62,325 nt of DNA, from the NCBI GenBank assembly GCA_028694215.1, contig JAQUTW010000008.1:1-62325 (forward strand), read 5' to 3'. The translations under genes and the position numbers were made by a program. Positions 33,775-42,114 of this stretch are shown one piece after another. Origin of the DNA: Paludibacteraceae bacterium (GTDB taxonomy: Bacteria; Bacteroidota; Bacteroidia; Bacteroidales; Paludibacteraceae). The notes under the pieces are model-generated. The model ran no database searches, was not told the origin of the DNA, and saw nothing but the letters and a program-made list of their open reading frames with translations. Within the stretch, counting starts at the first letter, position 1. Each line of letters begins with the position of its first letter.

Positions 33775-35493
33775 ATGAATACAACAATTCAACTTTCGGG
33801 TGCACATGCACTCATTCATTCAATTATACATGAAGGGACGGATACTATTTTTGGGTATCCGGGAGGAAATATTATCCCTGTTTTTGATGCACTGTATGAT
33901 TATTATAATCAAATACATTATGTGCTTGGTCGTCATGAACAGGGTTCTATTCATGCAGCACAAGGTTATGCGCGTATTTCGGGAAAAGTGGGCGTTTGCA
34001 TTGTAACGTCAGGACCTGCTGCTACCAATGTGATAACAGGAATTGGCGATGCTATGCTGGATAGTACTCCTTTGGTCGTAATTACCGGTCAGGTGGGTGA
34101 CACAATGTTGGGAACCGATGCTTTTCAAGAGATAGATATGGTGGGCATAACGCAACCTATTACCAAGTGGTGTTATCAAATTCGTCGCCCCGAAGAAATA
34201 GCATGGGCAGTGGCGCGTGCTTTTTATATTGCCCGAACCGGGCGTAAAGGTCCTGTTGTGTTGGATTTTACAAAAAATGCGCAAAATGCTTTGGTGACAG
34301 ATTATCGTCCTGAAAAATGTACATTCATACGTAGTTATGTTCCTGTTTCAAAGCCGAATATGGCCAAAATAGAAGAAGCTGCTCAATTGATTAATCAGGC
34401 AAAAAAACCGTTGGCTTTGGTTGGACAAGGTGTTTTGTTGGGTAATGCTGAAGTTGAATTGACACAGTTTCTTGAGAAAGCGGATATTCCTGCCGGTTGG
34501 ACATTGCTTGGTGAATCGGCGTTGCCTTCCGATTTTAGGCTTAATAAAGGAATGCTTGGAATGCATGGAAATATAGCTCCAAATCTGAAAACCAATGAAT
34601 GTGATGTGCTGATTGCTATCGGAATGCGTTTTGATGATCGTGTAACCGGCGATATGAATACGTATGCAAAACAAGCTAAAATTATTCATTTTGATATTGA
34701 TGTTGCAGAAATAGGTAAAAATATTCCGGTTGATGTTCCTGTCTTGGGAGATGTGAAAACTACTTTACCATTGATTACTCAACTATTGAAGAAAACTTCA
34801 CATCAAGAATGGGTCAACTCGTTTGCCGTAGCCGAACGTAAAGAAAAAGAGTTGGTAATAGAAAAAGAAATACACCCGAAAGAAGGTGCCATAAAAATGG
34901 GCGAAGTGATTGCTAAAATAGCAGACGCTACTCATAATCAGGCGGTTGTTGTTACAGATGTTGGGCAAAACCAAATGATGGCAGCGCGTTATTCCAAATT
35001 TGCGCAGTCGAATAGTTTTATTACTTCCGGTGGTTTGGGAACTATGGGATTTGGTATTCCTGCAGCTATCGGAGCAAAAATCGGAGCACCGGAACGAACT
35101 GTTGTACTATTTGTTGGCGATGGCGGTTTTCAAATGACCATACAGGAATTAGGAACAATTATGCAGGAAAAGGTTGGGGTAAAAATGGTAATTTTGAACA
35201 ATAATTTTCTTGGTATGGTGCGTCAATGGCAGGAACTTTTTTACCACAAACGTTACTCTTCTACACCGATGCAAAATCCGGATTTTGTGGCAATCGCAAA
35301 AGCATATGGCATAAATGCGGCTGTTGTTGGCGAAAGAGAAAAATTAGATAATGCCATAGAAGCCATGTTGAGTGATGATAAAGCATATTTGCTGGTTGTA
35401 AATGTAGAGGACAACGGTTTAGTCTATCCTATGACACCGGCAGGAACTTGTGTAACCAATATTATTGTAAATGGAGAAAAAATAGTATTATGA
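33775..35493 (+). CDS. ilvB: Acetolactate synthase, large subunit
   Basis: A 572-residue thiamine-diphosphate enzyme for the first common step of branched-chain amino-acid synthesis. The catalytic glutamate is in VLGRHEQGSIHAAQGYARI. The ThDP/Mg-binding motif runs from GDGGFQMTIQEL to NNNFLGMVRQWQELFY, and the FAD segment is MLGMHGNIAPN. Its stop overlaps the ilvN start (ATGA), so the two subunits are translationally coupled. Confidence 0.97.
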   Translation: MNTTIQLSGAHALIHSIIHEGTDTIFGYPGGNIIPVFDALYDYYNQIHYVLGRHEQGSIHAAQGYARISGKVGVCIVTSGPAATNVITGIGDAMLDSTPLVVITGQVGDTMLGTDAFQEIDMVGITQPITKWCYQIRRPEEIAWAVARAFYIARTGRKGPVVLDFTKNAQNALVTDYRPEKCTFIRSYVPVSKPNMAKIEEAAQLINQAKKPLALVGQGVLLGNAEVELTQFLEKADIPAGWTLLGESALPSDFRLNKGMLGMHGNIAPNLKTNECDVLIAIGMRFDDRVTGDMNTYAKQAKIIHFDIDVAEIGKNIPVDVPVLGDVKTTLPLITQLLKKTSHQEWVNSFAVAERKEKELVIEKEIHPKEGAIKMGEVIAKIADATHNQAVVVTDVGQNQMMAARYSKFAQSNSFITSGGLGTMGFGIPAAIGAKIGAPERTVVLFVGDGGFQMTIQELGTIMQEKVGVKMVILNNNFLGMVRQWQELFYHKRYSSTPMQNPDFVAIAKAYGINAAVVGEREKLDNAIEAMLSDDKAYLLVVNVEDNGLVYPMTPAGTCVTNIIVNGEKIVL

Positions 35494-36041
35494 TAGAATT
35501 GACAAAGGATAAGAAACTTTATACGGTAACGGTTTTTTCCGAAAACACTCCGGGATTGCTGAATCAGATTACCATTATTTTTACACGTCGGCAACTGAAT
35601 ATCGAAACACTTTCTGTTTCACCGTCGGCATTGAAAGGAATCCATAAGTTTACAATTACGGTGGTAACTACGCACGATATGATAGAAAAAGTGGTAAAAC
35701 AGATTGATAAACGTATTGATGTGTTGAAAGCCTATTATAATGTAGATGAAGAATTGATTTTTCAGGAAATAGCATTGTATAAGTTATCAACTGAAAAAGT
35801 ATTGGAAATGGGCAGTATTGAATCGCTCATTCGGCGTTATGATGCCCGTGTGCTCGAAATGAATTCTACTTGCATTGTAATAGAAAAAACCGGATTGTAT
35901 GAAGAAACGCAAAATTTGTTTGACGAATTAAGTCAGACTATCGGAGTTTTACAATTTATTCGTTCCGGAAGAGTCGCCATTACCAAAGGAAAAGTTGAAC
36001 GTTTGAGCGATATGTTGGCGTCTCTTGAAAACGCGCAATGA
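35490..36041 (+). CDS. ilvN: Acetolactate synthase, small (regulatory) subunit
   Basis: A 183-residue regulatory subunit with an N-terminal ACT domain (YTVTVFSENTPGLLNQITIIF, then RRQLNIETLSVSP) that binds valine for feedback control, and a C-terminal ACT-like half. The frame runs in from 35448, but the ATG at 35490, overlapping the ilvB stop, matches the family N terminus and is chosen. Confidence 0.93.
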   Translation: MIELTKDKKLYTVTVFSENTPGLLNQITIIFTRRQLNIETLSVSPSALKGIHKFTITVVTTHDMIEKVVKQIDKRIDVLKAYYNVDEELIFQEIALYKLSTEKVLEMGSIESLIRRYDARVLEMNSTCIVIEKTGLYEETQNLFDELSQTIGVLQFIRSGRVAITKGKVERLSDMLASLENAQ

Positions 36042-36045
36042 CCAA

Positions 36046-36780
36046 ATGATACAAAAATTTCAATTTATTATTTATCCACAGGAAACTGATTTCACAGGAC
36101 AGATTACGCTGTGTGCAATAGGTAATCATATTTTAAACGCAGCAGGTTTGGCTGCAGAAGAATTGAATTTTGGAATAAAAAAAGTACAAGCTGAAAATTT
36201 AACATGGGTGTTGTCGCGTTTGGTAATAGAGATGAAACGATATCCGCTTCAAAATGAATTGATTACGGTTGAGACGTGGATAGAAGATTGCAATAAATTA
36301 ACTTCTGCTCGTAACTTCAAATTGTATGACGCCGAGCATAATATTATTGGTTATGCGTGTGTTTTGTGGGCTATAATTGACATGACTACGCGCCGTCCCA
36401 TCAATTTGCAGGAAAAAACAGAACTTCAAAAATATATTATTCCGGAATCATTACCAATAGAACGTCCCGTACGTATTGACGAGGTGCCTTCGGAGGCAAT
36501 CGGTGTTAAACATATTGTTAAGTATAGTGACATAGATTTTAATGGACACACTAATAGTATGAAGTATATTGAATGGATGATAAATTGCATACCTTTAGAG
36601 GTTTTTCGAGGGAGATATATTCAACGTTGTGAATTTAATTATGTACATGAAGTTGTTTATAATGAAGAGGTTATTGTTTATTGTGGCGAAGAACCGACAG
36701 AAATGTTAACGGTTTTTGACGTAAAATCAACCAATGGGAAATCGTGCTGTAAAGCAAAATTTCTTTGGCAAAGACCTTAA
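36046..36780 (+). CDS. Acyl-ACP thioesterase
   Basis: A 244-residue double-hotdog thioesterase of the FatA/FatB type, which releases fatty acids from acyl carrier protein. The first half has WVLSRLVIEMKRYP and VETWIEDCNK. The second holds the DIDFNGHTNSMKYIEWM segment with the catalytic Asn/His. The ATG at 36046, 4 bases behind the ilvN stop, is preferred over the frame opening at 36025, which overlaps ilvN. A thioesterase within the ilv operon is familiar from Bacteroides, where ilvC comes next; here ilvC is absent. It may link branched-chain precursor supply to branched fatty-acid release (inference). Confidence 0.87.
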   Translation: MIQKFQFIIYPQETDFTGQITLCAIGNHILNAAGLAAEELNFGIKKVQAENLTWVLSRLVIEMKRYPLQNELITVETWIEDCNKLTSARNFKLYDAEHNIIGYACVLWAIIDMTTRRPINLQEKTELQKYIIPESLPIERPVRIDEVPSEAIGVKHIVKYSDIDFNGHTNSMKYIEWMINCIPLEVFRGRYIQRCEFNYVHEVVYNEEVIVYCGEEPTEMLTVFDVKSTNGKSCCKAKFLWQRP

Positions 36781-36817
36781 TTAATGTGTGGCTTCTAAAA
36801 AATCCATTACCATTTTT

Positions 36818-36846
36818 TTGTATGTTGCATTAAAGTATTACTTTTG
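36818..36846 (+). promoter_or_regulatory. Promoter of the SulP transporter gene
   Basis: TTG (36818-36820), 18 bases, TACTTTTG (36839-36846), 114 bases before the chosen ATG. Confidence 0.5.
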
Positions 36847-36960
36847 CAACTCCTTTCTAAACCTTTTTGAAAAATCATGTAATTATTTAATAGCCAAATG
36901 ATTGCAACGCAATTTTGCTATTATATCTTGTGTTGCGGTGTAAAAAAAATATTTTTTGTG

Positions 36961-38664
36961 ATGAAAGTATCGGTAAAAGAGGTATTCTACCCTAAAATTA
37001 TTTCGTGTTTGAAAAATTATACCAAAGCCATTTTTGTAAAGGACTTGATGGCAGGGATTATTGTTGGTATTGTAGCTATCCCGTTGGCTATTGCGTTTGG
37101 TATTGCTTCAGGTGTTGGACCTACGGAAGGTTTGACTACGGCTATTATTGCTGGTCTTATTATTTCGTTGTTTGGTGGTTCTAAAGTTCAAATTGGAGGT
37201 CCGACAGGTGCATTTATTATTATAATTTATGGCATTATTCAGAATTATGGTATTGCAGGATTGAGTATTGCTACCATTATGGCCGGCGTCTTGTTAGTGC
37301 TGATGGGAGTCTGCAAATTGGGCAGTATTATTAAGTTTGTTCCTTATCCGGTAGTAGTTGGTTTTACAGCCGGTATTGCATTAACCATCTTCTCTACACA
37401 GATAAACGATTTGTTTGGTCTTAGATTGACTAAAATACCCGCCAATTTTGTAGATAAATGGATTTGTTATTTTCAAAATACTTCTCAAATTAATTGGTGG
37501 GAATTGGGAGTTGGCATATTCAGTTTGTTGATTATTATTTTTATGCCAAAAATTTCTAAAAAGATACCGGGATCTTTGGTGGCAATTGTTTTGGTTACCT
37601 TGGTAGTGTGGATTATGAAAAATTTCTGTGGAATTACTACTATTCAAACGATTGGAGATTTGTACGAGTTGCCTTCGGGAATACCGATGCCCAAAATTCC
37701 GGAACTTACTTTGGAAGAAGGACAAACTGTTTTTGCTCTTGTTCGTGAATTATTTCCGGCTGCATTTACAATTGCTATGCTTGGTGCCATAGAATCGTTG
37801 TTGTCGGCAATGGTGGCTGATGGTGTTATTGGCGACAAGCATAACTCAAACACCGAATTAATTAGTCAGGGGATTGCCAACATGGTAGTGCCATTTTTTG
37901 GTGGCATTCCTGCTACGGGTGCTATTGCTCGCACAATGACCAATATCAACAATGGCGGTCGTACTCCTGTAGCGGGAGTGGTGCATGTAGTTGTGTTGTT
38001 GCTGGCATTGCTCTTGTTGGGCAATCTGATTGCGTATATTCCGATGGCTTGTTTAGCCGGTGTTTTAATCATGGTAGCCTATAATATGAGTGGATGGCGC
38101 ACGATTGTGTCACTATCTAAAAATCCAAAATCTGACTTCGCGGTTTTATTAGTAACTTTTGTGTTGACAGTTGTTTTTGATTTAACAATAGCTATTGAAG
38201 TTGGCTTATTGTTGGCAATTGTATTGTTTTTGAAACGTACCAGCGAATCTACATCTATCAAAGTTTTTCACGATGAGATAGATCCGAATAAAGAACTCGA
38301 TATTGCTGTGCATGAGGAAAAATTAATTATTCCGGAAGGGGTTGAGGTTTACGAAATAGATGGACCTTATTTTTTCGGAATTGCCAATAAATTTGATGAA
38401 ATCATGCAGACCATGAGCAACACTCCGAACGTTCGCGTTATTCGTATGCGTAAAGTCCCGTTTGTTGATTCTACAGGACTCCACAATTTGGAAAATTTGT
38501 GCCGCCAATCGCAGCGAGAAGGGATTAGAATTGTATTGTCGGGAGTTAATGTGACTGTACGTGCTACGTTAGTCAAAGCCGGTTTTGAAAACTTAATAGG
38601 CAAAGAAAATATCTGTCCTAATATTAATGTGGCATTAAGACGTGCCGAAACATTAAATCGATAA
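36961..38664 (+). CDS. SulP-family inorganic anion transporter
   Basis: A 567-residue inner-membrane transporter of the SLC26/SulP family, for sulfate, bicarbonate or other anions. It has about 12 to 14 helices, with the signatures GIIVGIVAIPLAIAFGIASG and GGPTGAF in the first half and GGIPATGAIARTMTNINNG in the second. A cytoplasmic STAS domain lies at the C terminus (about 455-560) with the VDSTGLHNL motif. The substrate cannot be assigned. The ATG at 36961 is chosen because the frame upstream lacks the family pattern. The next gene follows after 19 bases. Confidence 0.93.
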   Translation: MKVSVKEVFYPKIISCLKNYTKAIFVKDLMAGIIVGIVAIPLAIAFGIASGVGPTEGLTTAIIAGLIISLFGGSKVQIGGPTGAFIIIIYGIIQNYGIAGLSIATIMAGVLLVLMGVCKLGSIIKFVPYPVVVGFTAGIALTIFSTQINDLFGLRLTKIPANFVDKWICYFQNTSQINWWELGVGIFSLLIIIFMPKISKKIPGSLVAIVLVTLVVWIMKNFCGITTIQTIGDLYELPSGIPMPKIPELTLEEGQTVFALVRELFPAAFTIAMLGAIESLLSAMVADGVIGDKHNSNTELISQGIANMVVPFFGGIPATGAIARTMTNINNGGRTPVAGVVHVVVLLLALLLLGNLIAYIPMACLAGVLIMVAYNMSGWRTIVSLSKNPKSDFAVLLVTFVLTVVFDLTIAIEVGLLLAIVLFLKRTSESTSIKVFHDEIDPNKELDIAVHEEKLIIPEGVEVYEIDGPYFFGIANKFDEIMQTMSNTPNVRVIRMRKVPFVDSTGLHNLENLCRQSQREGIRIVLSGVNVTVRATLVKAGFENLIGKENICPNINVALRRAETLNR

Positions 38665-38683
38665 TAATTTATTTTTTAGTTAT

Positions 38684-39316
38684 ATGAAATTATCTTGTTT
38701 GATAATATTTTTGTTTTGTACTGTCACTTCGTATGCACAAGATTCTGTTAAAACGTCAAAGATGGCATTTTCGGGTTGTTCGGGTGGTATGATGTTGCAT
38801 ACGGGTTATGTGCAAAGTAGGGATATTACGTTTTATAATACGGACGGTTCTGTACACGAAACGCTTCAAATGAAAGGAGCACCGTTTGGAATAGGTGGTG
38901 CTATTCGTGCACATTTTGGGAAACACTTGCGCGTTGGTTCCGAAGGCTATGTTTCTACACTTGTATATGGAAAATACAAAAGTTACAGTTCAATTGGCTG
39001 GGGAGGTTTATTGGTGGATTGTGCGTGGCCGTTACAGCGTTGGACACCATTTATAGGCGGAACGATAGGTGGCGGTAGTGTTAAGAATGTAACGTTATTG
39101 GACGAAACGCCACAAGATTTTGTGATAGAACAGCAAAGTACGTCATATCGTAAATATGCTTTTATGGCGTTGAATCCATTTGTTGGAGTAGAATATGCCT
39201 TGACGGCTAAAATTCATTTTGTATTTAAAATGGATTATCTGTTAAATCTTACCGATTGGCAAGATGACTATGTGAATGGTGTACGGTTTTTTGTGGGAGT
39301 GATGTTTTGTCATTAA
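38684..39316 (+). CDS. Small outer-membrane beta-barrel-like protein
   Basis: A 210-residue protein with a signal peptide (KLSCLIIFLFCTVTSYA) followed by alternating beta-strand patterns: GGMMLHTGYVQSRD, FGIGGAIRAHFGKHLRVGSEG, WTPFIGGTIGGGS and FVGVEYALTAKIHFVFKMDYLL. The C terminus is RFFVGVMFCH. It fits an 8- to 10-strand outer-membrane barrel. Function unknown. It is co-directional with and 19 bases behind the SulP gene, so probably co-transcribed. Confidence 0.72.
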   Translation: MKLSCLIIFLFCTVTSYAQDSVKTSKMAFSGCSGGMMLHTGYVQSRDITFYNTDGSVHETLQMKGAPFGIGGAIRAHFGKHLRVGSEGYVSTLVYGKYKSYSSIGWGGLLVDCAWPLQRWTPFIGGTIGGGSVKNVTLLDETPQDFVIEQQSTSYRKYAFMALNPFVGVEYALTAKIHFVFKMDYLLNLTDWQDDYVNGVRFFVGVMFCH

Positions 39317-39344
39317 AAAAATGCCACTTTTTTTACCATAGCTC

Positions 39345-39375
39345 TTGTGGGTATCAAAAAATCGGAGTATCTTTG
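39345..39375 (+). promoter_or_regulatory. Promoter of tRNA-Val
   Basis: TTG (39345-39347), 20 bases, TATCTTTG (39368-39375). Transcription should start about 25 bases before the tRNA. Confidence 0.75.
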
Positions 39376-39403
39376 CACACTCTTTTGAGAAGAGTGTTAG
39401 AAA

Positions 39404-39478
39404 GGGCGTTTAGCTCAGCTGGTTTAGAGCATCTGCCTTACAAGCAGAGGGTCGGCGGTTCGAATCCGTCAACGCCCA
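39404..39478 (+). tRNA. tRNA-Val (anticodon TAC)
   Basis: A 75-base tRNA. Acceptor GGGCGTT pairs with AACGCCC, followed by discriminator A. The D arm is TAGCTCAGCTGGTTTAGAGC, the anticodon loop CTTACAA gives TAC, and the T loop is GTTCGAATC. CCA is not encoded. Confidence 0.97.
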
Positions 39479-39485
39479 CGGAAGG

Positions 39486-39515
39486 AAGGCTGTCAGATAG
39501 GCAGCCTTTTTATTT
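39486..39515 (+). terminator. Terminator of tRNA-Val
   Basis: AAGGCTG (39486-39492) and CAGCCTT (39502-39508) followed by T run. Confidence 0.8.
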
Positions 39516-39526
39516 GATATATCAAA

Positions 39527-39564
39527 AAGCAAAATGTCTTCAACTTAGTTGAAGACATTTTTTG
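39527..39564 (-). terminator. Hairpin terminator behind tRNA-Cys
   Basis: AAATGTCTTCAAC (39532-39544) and GTTGAAGACATTT (39548-39560), a perfect 13-bp stem with loop TTA, between the two convergent tRNA genes. It lies at the 3' side of tRNA-Cys on the minus strand and has T-rich sequence on both strands. Confidence 0.8.
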
Positions 39565-39635
39565 AGGTACCTAGCAGATTCGAACTGCTGTATACGGTTT
39601 TGCAGACCGGTGCCTAACCACTCGGCCAAGGTACC
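39565..39635 (-). tRNA. tRNA-Cys (anticodon GCA)
   Basis: A 71-base tRNA on the minus strand. Acceptor GGTACCT pairs with AGGTACC, with discriminator U, the known cysteine identity base. The anticodon loop is CTGCAAA (GCA), and the T arm AGCAG-TTCGAAT-CTGCT. CCA is not encoded. Confidence 0.96.
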
Positions 39636-39647
39636 CTTTTGCGAGTG

Positions 39648-39678
39648 CAAAGGTAAAACTTTTTTTTGAGTTGAACAA
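39648..39678 (-). promoter_or_regulatory. Promoter of tRNA-Cys
   Basis: On the minus strand TTG (39678-39676), 20 bases, TACCTTTG (39655-39648), ending 13 bases before the tRNA. Confidence 0.75.
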
Positions 39679-39714
39679 GAGAACGACTTTTTATGTCGTT
39701 ATTTTTTACAATTC

Positions 39715-40194
39715 TTATTTGTGAGGTGGTCCAGGCTCGTCGTTTTGATGTGCAGGATTTTTTTTATGAGCTATTTTATCCAACAAAAAACGCCGATATT
39801 CTTTTTCTGCCTGATAATAAAGAAATAATTTTTTTGATGATAGGATTTTTTGGTATTTGTCATAATATTTCATTTTCAAATCCAATGCTTTACGCTCTGT
39901 TTCCATCATTGTTTGCAGTGCATTGTCATAATCGTTTTCTTTTGATTCTTCCGTAATTTGTCTTTTTACTTTCTTTTCTGTACGGAACAAATCAGCCATT
40001 TCATCTTCAAATTCGTTGTATTGTGTCCAAAATAAAGCAGCTTCATTAGCTGTGAAACCTACATGTTTGGTAATAAATTCTATTTTATCCGCTTTCATTT
40101 CTTCAGCTCGCTGTTGTCGGTCTTCAGGACGTTGTGCCAAGATAATCTGGCATAGACCTAATACTACACATAAAATTAAAAGTCTTGATTTCAT
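39715..40194 (-). CDS. Periplasmic helical protein in a sigma-factor operon (Spy/CpxP-like pattern)
   Basis: A 159-residue protein with a signal peptide (KSRLLILCVVLGLCQIILA), then an almost wholly helical and charged body. It contains the segment FITKHVGFTANEAALFWTQYNEFEDEMADLF and the closing KYQKILSSKKLFLYYQAEKEYRRFLLDKI. The helix-LTxxQ-like arrangement resembles periplasmic stress proteins of the CpxP/Spy type, but identity is uncertain. It is the last gene of an operon with an ECF sigma factor and a membrane anti-sigma-like protein, so a role in envelope-stress sensing is likely (inference). Confidence 0.72.
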   Translation of the reverse strand: MKSRLLILCVVLGLCQIILAQRPEDRQQRAEEMKADKIEFITKHVGFTANEAALFWTQYNEFEDEMADLFRTEKKVKRQITEESKENDYDNALQTMMETERKALDLKMKYYDKYQKILSSKKLFLYYQAEKEYRRFLLDKIAHKKNPAHQNDEPGPPHK

Positions 40195-40199
40195 TTTTT

Positions 40200-40526
40200 T
40201 TATTCGTTTGCAAGAATATGTTCCATCAGTAAATCTTCTGAAACTCCTTCATTTATAATTTGATTGTAATAATCTTCTTGTAATGGATATTCCGAATTCT
40301 GCTCTTGGCGTACGGTAAATAATACCGCACCTGCAAATGCTGCAATAATGGCACAGGCAGAAACTGCATAAATCCAATGGCGTATTGTTTTTTGTTTTAC
40401 CGCTGTTGTAGCGGTTTGTGCAATAATACGTTTGGTAACATCATCAAAATAGCCATCGGGTACATCAAATGGCATTGTATTTCCGATAGCATCTAAATTG
40501 GGGGTTATTTCTTTTTCTCTTTCCAT
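40200..40526 (-). CDS. Probable membrane anti-sigma factor
   Basis: A 108-residue single-pass membrane protein. A cytoplasmic part of about 50 residues with the segment MPFDVPDGYFDDVTKRII is followed by one membrane helix (HWIYAVSACAIIAAFAGAVL) and a short periplasmic tail. Small size, topology and its place directly behind an ECF sigma gene support an anti-sigma function. The VPDGYFD motif is common in proteins next to Bacteroidetes ECF sigma factors. It lies 5 bases before the next gene. Confidence 0.78.
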   Translation of the reverse strand: MEREKEITPNLDAIGNTMPFDVPDGYFDDVTKRIIAQTATTAVKQKTIRHWIYAVSACAIIAAFAGAVLFTVRQEQNSEYPLQEDYYNQIINEGVSEDLLMEHILANE

Positions 40527-40558
40527 ACTTTTTATTAGACTGAAAAAGGGATTTTCGT

Positions 40559-41107
40559 TTAATTTTCTTTTAAAAATAATTCTATTTTTTTTACTGCATA
40601 ATGGTACGATGCTTTTAGAGCACCAACTGACGTGTTTAAAACATCGGACATTTGTTCATAATTCATTTCGTTAAAATAACGCAAGTTGAACACAATACGT
40701 TGTTTCTCAGGTAATGTTATGATGGCATCTTGAAGTTTTTTTTGTGCTTCATCACCACAAAAATAAGCGTCACTCTCCATTTTTCTCACCAAAACATCTT
40801 CAGCATCTAATGGAGAAGTAATATTTTTCATACGTTCGTTAGCTAAAAATGTAAGTGATTCATTGGTGGCGATGCGGTATAGCCATGTAGAAATTTGACT
40901 GTCGCCCCGAAAAGAGTCTAAACCATTCCAAGCTTTTAAAAAAGTATTCTGTAAAACATCATTGGCATCTTCGTGGTTAAGTACAATACGCCTTATATGC
41001 CAGTAGATCTTTTCATGAGTGGCTTTTACCAATTCCGAAAAAGCAGCTGCGCGTGTAGCGTTGTTTTTGAACCGCTCAATCATTTTAGTTTGGTCTGTTT
41101 CAATCAT
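40559..41107 (-). CDS. ECF-type RNA polymerase sigma factor
   Basis: A 182-residue sigma-70 family protein with only regions 2 and 4. Region 2 has LNHEDANDVLQNTFLKAWNG and STWLYRIATNESLTFL. Region 4 has ITLPEKQRIVFNLRYFNEM, then NYEQMSDVLNTSVGALKASY. It directs transcription of an envelope-related regulon, probably including its own operon. The start codon follows a -7 box TAATTTTG at 41159-41166. The leader holds a hairpin ACGGTT/AACCGT (41130-41144). Confidence 0.93.
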   Translation of the reverse strand: MIETDQTKMIERFKNNATRAAAFSELVKATHEKIYWHIRRIVLNHEDANDVLQNTFLKAWNGLDSFRGDSQISTWLYRIATNESLTFLANERMKNITSPLDAEDVLVRKMESDAYFCGDEAQKKLQDAIITLPEKQRIVFNLRYFNEMNYEQMSDVLNTSVGALKASYHYAVKKIELFLKEN

Positions 41108-41158
41108 AAATACAGGTTTAAGCTATCACACGGTTTATAACCGTCTTTTTCTTTCTTG

Positions 41159-41166
41159 CAAAATTA
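41159..41166 (-). promoter_or_regulatory. -7 box of the ECF sigma operon
   Basis: TAATTTTG on the minus strand, 51 bases before the ATG. This is the housekeeping type. Confidence 0.45.
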
Positions 41167-41211
41167 GTGATTTTTTAAATAAAATACCATCTTTGATAGC
41201 CTAAAACTGAT

Positions 41212-41219
41212 TATCTTTG
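41212..41219 (+). promoter_or_regulatory. -7 box of the ZupT-type transporter gene
   Basis: TATCTTTG. It overlaps the first possible start of the frame (41217), which excludes that start; the ATG at 41238 is 18 bases downstream. Confidence 0.55.
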
Positions 41220-41237
41220 CAAAAATATATTTTTTTT

Positions 41238-42110
41238 ATGGGAAGTAGCGAGTTTTGGATGGCATTTGGTCTGACTGTTATTGCCGGATTATCAACGGGA
41301 ATAGGTAGCTTGATTGCTTTTTTTGCTCATAAAACCAATCAAACTTTTTTGACTGTTGCGCTCGGATTTTCTGCCGGAGTGATGATTTTTGTGTCATTTG
41401 TGGATATTTTTCCGTCGTCAGAACAGGCTCTTTTAGCTTCGTGGGGCGATGAATATGCCTTGTTGGGTACAATGCTCTTCTTTTTTGCAGGGATGGTTTT
41501 AATTGCATTAATTGATTTTCTGATTCCTGAAAATGAAAATCCACATGAAGCTGTGCTGGTTGAAGATATGGCCAAAAAACCTTTGCTGCGTCGATTGACA
41601 ATGCATCGTCGTAAAACCCATAATACAGTTGCAGTAACCGCTCAAACCGAAAAAAATAGTCATTTGAGACGGATTGGATTTTTTACGGCTTTGTCTATTG
41701 CTATTCATAACTTTCCGGAAGGTTTGGCGACTTTTACGGTTGCTTTACAGGGTATAGAATTTGCTTTGCCGATTGTTATTGCCATTGCTTTGCACAATAT
41801 TCCCGAAGGTATTGCTGTATCAGTACCTATTTATCAGGCAACGGGTAAAAAACGCAAGGCATTTTGGCTTTCTTTGCTTTCAGGTTTGTCAGAACCTTTG
41901 GGTGCCATAATTGGCTATTTTATTTTATTACCATTTTGGTCTCCAACGGTAGAAGGTGCATTGATGGCTATTACAGCCGGCATTATGGTGTATATTTCAC
42001 TGGACGAATTACTGCCTACTGCAGAACGTTATGGAAAACATCATTATGCTATTTCAGGGGTGGTGTTAGGTATGATTTTTATGGCAATCAGCATTGTTTT
42101 ATTACATTAA
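41238..42110 (+). CDS. zupT: ZIP-family metal transporter (ZupT-like)
   Basis: A 290-residue inner-membrane divalent metal importer with eight helices. The metal-binding helices are AIHNFPEGLATF (helix 4) and IALHNIPEGIAVSVPIY (helix 5), the hallmark of ZupT. The loop between helices 3 and 4 is long and positively charged (about residues 120-155). Zinc and iron are the usual substrates. The start is set by the -7 box. The stop is 4 bases before the next gene. Confidence 0.93.
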   Translation: MGSSEFWMAFGLTVIAGLSTGIGSLIAFFAHKTNQTFLTVALGFSAGVMIFVSFVDIFPSSEQALLASWGDEYALLGTMLFFFAGMVLIALIDFLIPENENPHEAVLVEDMAKKPLLRRLTMHRRKTHNTVAVTAQTEKNSHLRRIGFFTALSIAIHNFPEGLATFTVALQGIEFALPIVIAIALHNIPEGIAVSVPIYQATGKKRKAFWLSLLSGLSEPLGAIIGYFILLPFWSPTVEGALMAITAGIMVYISLDELLPTAERYGKHHYAISGVVLGMIFMAISIVLLH

Positions 42111-42114
42111 AATT

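Noticed and set aside
39307-39552. 81-codon plus-strand frame
   Set aside because: It runs through the tRNA-Val gene and its terminator.
39693-39956. 87-codon plus-strand frame
   Set aside because: It lies antisense to the periplasmic protein gene at 39715-40194, which has a signal peptide and operon context.
41130-41144. ACGGTT/AACCGT followed by T-rich sequence as a plus-strand terminator
   Set aside because: No plus-strand gene ends here; it lies in the leader of the minus-strand sigma gene, and the stem is only 6 bp.
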